In this document: piece after piece, positions 20,593 through 25,592 of the stretch
Numbering within the stretch: position 1 is the first letter of the stretch
Layout: the number at the start of each line of letters is the position of its first letter
DNA from: a virus
IMG/VR virus record: IMGVR_UViG_3300022752_000353
Location: 1 to 25,592 of that record
Strand: one strand, 5' to 3'
DNA length: 25,592 bases
Notes under the pieces: generated by a model
What the model saw: the letters and a program-made list of their open reading frames with translations, nothing else
Told to the model about the DNA's origin: nothing
Databases searched by the model: none
Translations under genes and position numbers: made by a program

Positions 20593-23522
20593 TACGGTAC
20601 TGCTCCTTGTCCTGCTACGCCTGCTGGCTGTAGATTAACTTGGGGTGCGCCCTTGAGGGCGTTGTAAATCAAACCAAGAAGGTTGTTGGTTTGTTGCTGT
20701 GCAGCTAGTTGTGGGTTGGCTTTCGATGTAGCCATGCGAGCAGACTGCTCTGCGAGCAGTTTGTTGTAGTCTGCTCCTGTTGCAGACATAGCTTCTGTGG
20801 CTTTGAAAGCCTTGTCGCCGCCTGCGCCTAGACCTGCGAATCCAGGGCCAGTATACTTACCAGCGTCAGGCAATTCTGGTGCTTTTGGCGGGGGAGGCAT
20901 GGTAGGTATATCAAACTTCAAGCCAGTCAGTTCTGGCGTACTGGCTTGGAAGCCTTCCAAGCCGGTAGATAGATTACCGTATTCGCTTTCGATTACGCCT
21001 TTGATCCCCTCAAACAACCCTTTATCAAGGGTTGTTTGGATGTCCTGTGTCATCTTATTGGCAGTGGCATCAATCCCCATACCTTCACTAAGTATGTCGT
21101 AGAGTGCGCCTGGGTCGAACAAGTTCTCCCAGACCTTCGACATAAAATTCGCAAAGGCTTTCCACTTGTCCTCAAGCCAAGTAAAAATCTTGATGAAGCC
21201 TGAAACCATAGCTTCATAAACGCGACCATCAAACAGCGAATACCAAGTATCGACGAGCCATGTCGTGAATACAACCATAAGCCTAGCCACAGTCCGGAAT
21301 CCAACCTGTGCGTTGTTAATCATCGCGCCGAAGAACCGCATAGTCAGATCCATCATGTCGGGGATGATGGTAGCCCAGTTGTCCAGCAACCACTTGCTGA
21401 TGACCGTCCAGTTGTGTCCGAAGTTGTACAAGAATCCCGTGGTAGAGCTAAAGAACCACAAGACAGTGTTGTACAAATTCAGGAAAGCATCATAAACAGA
21501 GTTCGGCCCCCAAATTTGAGAAGCGACATAAGCAACTGCAAGCCCTGCTGCGATTGCTCCGGCTACGATCAATGCGAATGGGCTAGTGACTATGCTGACC
21601 AAAAGCGAGATCCCCGTAGCTAACGCTCGAAATACGAATACGATTCTATTCAGCATGGAGAACACGGATTGGCTCCACCACATCAGACTAGCCATCGCAA
21701 AGCCTATGGCGTGGAAAGCAACCGCCGCAATAAATACGTTCTTGGCGATCTCAACCATTCGGATAGCCATTGCTTTTCCAGCAGGCGTTTGTAAATACTG
21801 CTCGAACAATTTGAGGTAGCCAATCACTGTTTTCATGGCATATACGAGATCCTTCTCAATAGCCGCAATGAATCCCATCTTGAGGTTCTGTGCAGTTTCT
21901 TTGAGTTGGTTCCTAACACCCGGTAGGGTTTGAGCCATTTGCTTTTGCATGTTGGCGAATCTTCCGCCTGCGGAAGTTTCGATCTTCAAAGCCTCTGTGA
22001 CGTGATCGGCTGAGATGGCTCCGGCTTCCATCATCTTACGCAGTTCGAGCATAGACCTGCCCGTGACGCGACTCATGGTTTCCAAAGGATTGAAGCCTTG
22101 CTCGGTAAGCTGGCGCAGTTCATTTCCTTGTAGCCTGCCGTTGGCTGTGATCTGAGACATAGCAAACGACAGTCGCTCGAAGCGAAGTTCACTACCACCT
22201 GCAACGTCACCTAACATCTTCATGTGTTCTAGGGCGTTTTTGGCAGACAAGCCGTAGGACATCATGTTTCGAGTCGCCTCGGCTAGTCCGAGGCGAGTGA
22301 ATGATGTTTTCTCCGCATGGTCTTTTATGTCTGCCATTACAACAGATGCGGCTTGCGCACTTCCGGTAAACGCTCGTATGCCAGACTCAGCGAGTTGTAG
22401 ATTGCCGTACATATCCAGCAAACCCTGACCGGACGAGATTAACGCCCGCATCGCATTTGCGTGCATGTAAATATCTGCACGAGCCGTCAATCCACCACCA
22501 AGACCGCCACCTACACCCGCAAACATCGGAGAAGGCGCAGCGGTTCGGGCCACTCTCTGCGGCGCAGGTGGTTGCGTCGTATAGAACCTACTACGCATAC
22601 GCTTTTGGTGGATCTCATCTTCTATGCGTAATTTCTGCCTGTGGGCTTCTTCATCTCTCGCCATTTCCCATCGCAGCTTGCGTTCCTTGAGCAAGTGCAT
22701 AGATGCGTCTTGATTGGCCTTGCGTTGCATGTCAACAAGCTGTTGCTGCATTTTCAGCAAGTCTTGAGCGTGCTTGGCCGCCTTTTGTTGTCCTGCTGCT
22801 TGCACATTGCTCGCTCTGGAATACGAAGCGATCAACTGTTGATCCATAATCAACATTCTCTGAGCATGGATAGCAGCAGCATTGTTCATCTGCTGCTTTA
22901 TTTTCCCCAGCTTTGCCGCCTCTTGTAGCTGCTTTTGTGCAAAGAGTTGGTTGTCGTTGTTTATCTTGTTGTAGATTCTCTGTAAATCCGCAGTTCCTTT
23001 GTTCTGTAGATTGATTACTCGCTGAGCAGAGAGAGCGTTTTGATTTTTGATGGTGTTCTGCGCGCGTAGTCGATCTAAGTCGGCTTTTCCTTGTATCCTC
23101 CTAATCTCTGCATTGGCCTTGCGAGAATCGTCATTGATCGCCGTATTCAGTCGTCTTTGTTCCAGCTTCGCTAACTTATCGTCGTTAGCGATTTTGTTCT
23201 GTACTCGCTGGTATTCGGCTTGGCTCCGCTTATCAATAGCATCCATCTCTTTTCGAGCTTTGGATACTAGAGCTTTGTTGGCTAAAGCGTTTTGTTGCTC
23301 AAGCCCCTGCATACGGATTTTATGCTTTTCATCGGCCCGCCTTTGCGCAGCCTTTGCGTTTTCCTCGGCTCTTGCCGAAGTGTCAACAGCGGTAGATGTG
23401 GCGGTCTTGATCTTCTTTTGCAGATCCGCTAGTTTTGCAGAGATGGTGTCAAGTGCTTTGTCGAACTCGTCCGTAATTCCGACGATGCGAACACGGATTG
23501 GTGGTAGTTCTCTTTCGGCCAT
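20592..23522 (-). CDS. Tape measure protein
   Basis: A 976-residue protein. The first 320 residues are a long Lys/Gln/Ala-rich coiled coil. Residues about 355-580 match the tape measure domain of siphoviruses (LQLAESGIRAFTG, then NMMSYGLSAKNALEHM, ELRQLTEQGFNPLETMSRVTG and MQKQMAQTLPGVRNQLKETA). A stretch of hydrophobic helices follows (FIAAVAFHAIGFAMASLMWW and PFALIVAGAIAAGLAVAYVA), probably for passage through the host membrane. ATG 23522 follows AGGAG by 8 bases and shares an A with the stop of the chaperone gene; a GTG at 23525 is less likely. At about 0.15 nm per residue the tail would be near 145 nm, an inference from the usual ruler relation. Internal hairpins are sparser here, mainly near 20943-21038 and 22270. 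Confidence 0.9.
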   Translation of the reverse strand: MAERELPPIRVRIVGITDEFDKALDTISAKLADLQKKIKTATSTAVDTSARAEENAKAAQRRADEKHKIRMQGLEQQNALANKALVSKARKEMDAIDKRSQAEYQRVQNKIANDDKLAKLEQRRLNTAINDDSRKANAEIRRIQGKADLDRLRAQNTIKNQNALSAQRVINLQNKGTADLQRIYNKINNDNQLFAQKQLQEAAKLGKIKQQMNNAAAIHAQRMLIMDQQLIASYSRASNVQAAGQQKAAKHAQDLLKMQQQLVDMQRKANQDASMHLLKERKLRWEMARDEEAHRQKLRIEDEIHQKRMRSRFYTTQPPAPQRVARTAAPSPMFAGVGGGLGGGLTARADIYMHANAMRALISSGQGLLDMYGNLQLAESGIRAFTGSAQAASVVMADIKDHAEKTSFTRLGLAEATRNMMSYGLSAKNALEHMKMLGDVAGGSELRFERLSFAMSQITANGRLQGNELRQLTEQGFNPLETMSRVTGRSMLELRKMMEAGAISADHVTEALKIETSAGGRFANMQKQMAQTLPGVRNQLKETAQNLKMGFIAAIEKDLVYAMKTVIGYLKLFEQYLQTPAGKAMAIRMVEIAKNVFIAAVAFHAIGFAMASLMWWSQSVFSMLNRIVFVFRALATGISLLVSIVTSPFALIVAGAIAAGLAVAYVASQIWGPNSVYDAFLNLYNTVLWFFSSTTGFLYNFGHNWTVISKWLLDNWATIIPDMMDLTMRFFGAMINNAQVGFRTVARLMVVFTTWLVDTWYSLFDGRVYEAMVSGFIKIFTWLEDKWKAFANFMSKVWENLFDPGALYDILSEGMGIDATANKMTQDIQTTLDKGLFEGIKGVIESEYGNLSTGLEGFQASTPELTGLKFDIPTMPPPPKAPELPDAGKYTGPGFAGLGAGGDKAFKATEAMSATGADYNKLLAEQSARMATSKANPQLAAQQQTNNLLGLIYNALKGAPQVNLQPAGVAGQGAVP
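21011..21038 (-). other. 12-bp perfect hairpin in the tape measure gene
   Basis: Arms 21011-21022 and 21027-21038 with a TATC loop. It is one of few long hairpins in this gene. Confidence 0.75.
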
Positions 23523-24198
23523 CACTCTGTCTCCTGCTTAACACCCAATGCCCGAAGCCAAAGGCTTCGGGAATCCTGATCTTCGTCTTGGTCTGGTTTT
23601 TTGAAGTCCAACAAAAAGTCGTTTATGTTTCGGGACACTTTCGCTCCCTGGGAAGCGAAAATGGCCCGTATCGTCGCCGCAGCGTAGTAATCCGATTTGT
23701 CGTTGTACGACATGCGTTGTTCAAAATACGCTTGCCATTCATCGAACTCGGACACCGTGGTAAACTGCTTAACCAGCGATACGGGCCATCCAATTTCATG
23801 CGCCAGTTTGTACCAAAGGTACTGTTCTGGCGTTAGGGTCAGTTTTTTTCGTCGTCTCCCTTATCTCCCTTGAGCCCGTTGAGATCGCGAGCGATCTCAA
23901 ACAGTGCCTTCTGGGCCGTATCGGGCCATTCCTGAATCTTGGATTCTGGAATGGGTTTGCCGTCTGCGTCGTAGACGCAGAACGACAGCAAAGTGCTGTA
24001 CAGTCCCTTATAGTCCTTCATCCCAATCACTTCACCATTCGCATCGCGAGTAGTTCGTTGGGCTGTCTTGTTGAAGTATTCATCCCGCTGCGCGCCGGTC
24101 ATTTCCTTGACGGCATATCGAACGACATCGCCTTCGGCGACTTCGAGTTCGACTGGTTGGGACTTACGGAGAACCGAAATTCGTACTGCGTCTGACAT
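23522..24198 (-). CDS. Tail assembly chaperone, -1 frameshift product (gpGT-like)
   Basis: Reading the upstream chaperone to its last sense codon and slipping back one base at A AAA AAC (23842-23848) gives a continuous frame of about 225 residues. The part after the slip begins LTLTPEQYLWYKLAHEIGW and runs into FDEWQAYFEQRMSYND, which looks like the second chaperone domain of the G/GT system. The frame for this part is open through the first gene's stop, and its only internal start option is GTG 23755. The product would bind the tape measure and prevent its aggregation during tail assembly. It ends by overlapping the tape measure start. The heptamer is a canonical -1 slippery site. Confidence 0.85.
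23839..24198 (-). CDS. Tail assembly chaperone, unshifted product (gpG-like)
   Basis: A 119-residue acidic protein (MSDAVRISVLRKSQPVELEV start, YAVKEMTGAQRDEYFNKTAQR in the middle, acidic Lys/Asp-rich tail). It lies directly between tail tube and tape measure genes, the universal position for the G protein. Its last codons run through the A-rich slippery sequence, followed at once by TGA. A ribosome site (AGAAGG) stands about 10 bases before the ATG, and a terminator stands 23 bases upstream of the gene. Confidence 0.85.
   Translation of the reverse strand: MSDAVRISVLRKSQPVELEVAEGDVVRYAVKEMTGAQRDEYFNKTAQRTTRDANGEVIGMKDYKGLYSTLLSFCVYDADGKPIPESKIQEWPDTAQKALFEIARDLNGLKGDKGDDEKN
23842..23848 (-). 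promoter_or_regulatory. -1 ribosomal frameshift slippery site
   Basis: On the minus strand the last codons of the first chaperone gene read GAA AAA AAC TGA, giving the heptamer A AAA AAC directly before the stop. Slipping by one base opens the second chaperone frame. Confidence 0.85.
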
Positions 24199-24220
24199 AA
24201 TCTTTTCACCCTTCTGCTAC

Positions 24221-24247
24221 AAAAAAGGCGAACACAAGTGTTCGCCT
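24221..24247 (-). terminator. Intrinsic terminator after the tail tube gene
   Basis: A 10-bp stem, 24226-24235 with 24238-24247, has a 2-base loop and is followed on the minus strand by six T (24221-24226). It separates the tube gene from the chaperone gene and may lower expression of the latter relative to the abundant tube protein. Confidence 0.8.
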
Positions 24248-24273
24248 GGAAACTGACAAGTGCTTGATAACGC

Positions 24274-24738
24274 TTACGGAGCAAGCGTTGTGGTGGTCGT
24301 GGTTGCCGTGGTTCCAGTCGCAAACACTGGTGCGACTTCGACTGGGGTTGCGGCGGTGGACAGGTTGCTTGGAATGAGTTCCAAAGTAGCCTGAGGACGC
24401 TCGCCTTCCTTGAGGGCATCCGGCGTGAACTTGTTCACGACGGCGTAGAAGCTCAAAGTGGCTCCGTCTGGGAAAGTAATGACAATGTGGCGGTTTTGGC
24501 CGAGGATGTTGTGCATTTGGCCGATGACCGCAGGGTCATAGGCCACGACGACCGAGACTGGCCCAAGGGTAATGAGTTTCTTACCGAGGTTGGTTCGATA
24601 ACGACCGTTTCGCATCGTGGTCTGGTCGATAACGCCGTTTGCATCCAACTCGGGTGGCGTTACTTCGATTTCCTCGAAAAGCGCGGTAATCCCGGTGATC
24701 GCAATGAGTGTCTTGAATCCGTCAGGTAGTTTTGGCAT
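24274..24738 (-). CDS. Major tail tube protein
   Basis: A 154-residue protein in the usual place, two genes after the gp10-like neck protein and just before the chaperones. The beta-rich core (LITLGPVSVVVAYDP, HIVITFPDGATLSFYAVVNKF, then ATLELIPSN) is typical of the tube fold of siphovirus major tail proteins. The C-terminus ends in a Thr run (TGTTATTTTTTLAP), echoing the Thr linkers of the 1036-residue protein. A strong terminator follows, fitting high expression. Confidence 0.8.
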   Translation of the reverse strand: MPKLPDGFKTLIAITGITALFEEIEVTPPELDANGVIDQTTMRNGRYRTNLGKKLITLGPVSVVVAYDPAVIGQMHNILGQNRHIVITFPDGATLSFYAVVNKFTPDALKEGERPQATLELIPSNLSTAATPVEVAPVFATGTTATTTTTTLAP

Positions 24739-24741
24739 CGT

Positions 24742-25134
24742 CTACTCCGAAATGGTGAGCAGGAATTGTTGTGCGTAGTGGTATCGCCGGGTCTGTTGCT
24801 CTTGCCCTGCGAATCCTATTGTATTAGATTTGGTAATGACTAGCAATTTTTGGCCGCTGGTCAACGGGAAGCCGTAAACGGCTTCCGTCATGTCCGAAAT
24901 TTGCCTCAGGATTCCGCCTGTGGCGGAATCCACGCCCCGAACCCGAACTTCAACGCGAGGATGCTCCTCGCGTTTGCCGGATCGGTGGTTCCTGGGTTCG
25001 AGTCGGCCCCTGCCGATCTCGTAAACCAGGATGGCATTGTCTGGCTCGTCGGGGACGTGGTCGATGAAAATCGAGTACCCCAGATTGGGGAGATTCGTTT
25101 CTATTACTTCTGCTAATGCTTCTGCACCGGTCAT
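24742..25134 (-). CDS. Tail terminator-like protein
   Basis: A 130-residue protein between a gp10-like neck protein and the tube gene, the normal place of the tail terminator. The sequence fits that fold: N-terminal helix (GAEALAEVIETNL), strands YSIFIDHVP and NAILVYEIG, VEVRVRGVDSATGGILRQI, then a long final strand (YHYAQQFLLTISE). The start overlaps the upstream stop by ATGA, and 3 bases separate it from the tube gene. It would cap the tail tube. Similar phage proteins are also annotated as minor capsid proteins. Confidence 0.7.
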   Translation of the reverse strand: MTGAEALAEVIETNLPNLGYSIFIDHVPDEPDNAILVYEIGRGRLEPRNHRSGKREEHPRVEVRVRGVDSATGGILRQISDMTEAVYGFPLTSGQKLLVITKSNTIGFAGQEQQTRRYHYAQQFLLTISE

Positions 25135-25562
25135 ACTCTGGACATCTCCTCGACAATTAGGCCGACCATGATGCTCTGGAACATATCAACCCCGTGTTCC
25201 ATCCACTTCCATCGGGTTCCTGCGGTTCTGGCCCCCTCAATGTCGTCATGCTGCCTTGCAGCATACTTTTCCGGCTCCTGCGGTTCGTTTCGGTATGACC
25301 CATCGGGATTTTGCCGATAGAATGGGAACTCTGGGGTTGCTCCGTACCCAATGATGGTTTCCGTCCGGAAACCATTATTTTCCTGAAACCAAATCCCAGA
25401 GGCTCGCAGAGCCCCGGTTTCATACTTGACGAATACATCGGTACTGTGCAGGAAAGTGTCGGCAGCATCCTCGCAGCCTTTTGCAAAGGCTGCCCCGAGA
25501 GCCTTGACATACCTGCCAAGGGCCTTGTCGAGTTCCTTGATGCCTTCTACCTTGACCTTCAT
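25131..25562 (-). CDS. HK97 gp10-like neck protein
   Basis: A 143-residue protein. The MKVKVEGIKELDKALGRY start, followed by a helix (AFAKGCEDAADTFLHST), then ETGALRASG and later HGVDMFQSIMVG near the C-terminus, matches the HK97 gp10 family, which joins head and tail. ATG 25562 is chosen because it shares an A with the stop of an upstream gene (TGATG); an in-frame GTG at 25571 is less likely. The stop overlaps the next start by 4 bases. Confidence 0.8.
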   Translation of the reverse strand: MKVKVEGIKELDKALGRYVKALGAAFAKGCEDAADTFLHSTDVFVKYETGALRASGIWFQENNGFRTETIIGYGATPEFPFYRQNPDGSYRNEPQEPEKYAARQHDDIEGARTAGTRWKWMEHGVDMFQSIMVGLIVEEMSRV

Positions 25563-25592
25563 CAGCCGCACGCCTCGTACAGAGTCTCGGTG
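25562..25592 (-). CDS. 3' end of an upstream neck or connector gene (partial)
   Basis: Only the last nine codons are in the window (TETLYEACG then TGA). The stop overlaps the gp10-like start as TGATG, as with many neighbours here, which supports a real gene. By position it is likely another head-tail connector. Confidence 0.4.
   Translation of the reverse strand, partial: TETLYEACG

Noticed and set aside
1-25592. Hairpins as copies of a REP/ERIC-type or Rickettsia-type palindromic element
   Set aside because: The stems differ in sequence from each other, so there is no shared element, only a shared shape.
1-25592. CRISPR array, insertion sequence, integrase or attachment site
   Set aside because: No regularly spaced direct repeats, transposase or integrase motifs were seen; the Thr-codon tracts are irregular and coding.

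Overview
This window looks like part of the genome of a tailed double-stranded DNA phage with a long non-contractile tail (siphovirus-like). The evidence is a T4-flavoured replication and recombination set on one strand (gp32-like SSB, RecA/UvsX-like ATPase, FEN-type exonuclease, sliding clamp, split Rad50 with Mre11) facing a neck and tail module on the other (gp10-like protein, terminator-like protein, tube protein, frameshifted chaperone pair, tape measure). A planctomycete host is an inference. It rests on the threonine-linker/cysteine-rich tail protein with GxCC-type repeats and on a glycosyltransferase whose Cys-rich C-terminal domain resembles domains I associate with planctomycete proteins. 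No integrase, repressor, portal, terminase or capsid gene is visible.

Layout. 85-13964 (+) is a tightly packed replication, recombination and nucleotide-metabolism block, with many ATGA or TGATG start/stop overlaps. It is interrupted only at 1640-2216 by a tRNA-like element, an intrinsic terminator, a 51-codon gene, a possible structured RNA and a second terminator. 13961-25592 (-) runs from right to left: gp10-like neck protein, tail-terminator-like protein, tail tube protein, tail assembly chaperone with a -1 frameshift, tape measure, two hypothetical tail-region proteins, a 1036-residue Thr/Cys-rich protein and a glycosyltransferase/methyltransferase-like fusion. The two blocks converge with overlapping stop codons at 13961-13964. 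Bases 1-84 may hold the end of an upstream gene, but the frame cannot be decided.

How the genes fit together. SSB, a possible UvsY-like mediator, the RecA-like ATPase, the PD-(D/E)XK-like nuclease, the FEN-like exonuclease and the Rad50/Mre11 pieces would form a recombination-dependent replication machine. The clamp and the UDG-exonuclease fusion belong to replication or repair, but no polymerase domain follows the exonuclease. The two glycosyltransferases sit where the blocks meet, next to the Thr-rich tail protein, and may modify it.

The most unusual signal is not a gene. Perfect short inverted repeats (stems of 8-15 bp, loops mostly 2-5 nt) are scattered inside almost every coding region on both arms, each with a different sequence. 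By hand I find about 50 stems of 10 bp or more, where random sequence of this length should give well under one.
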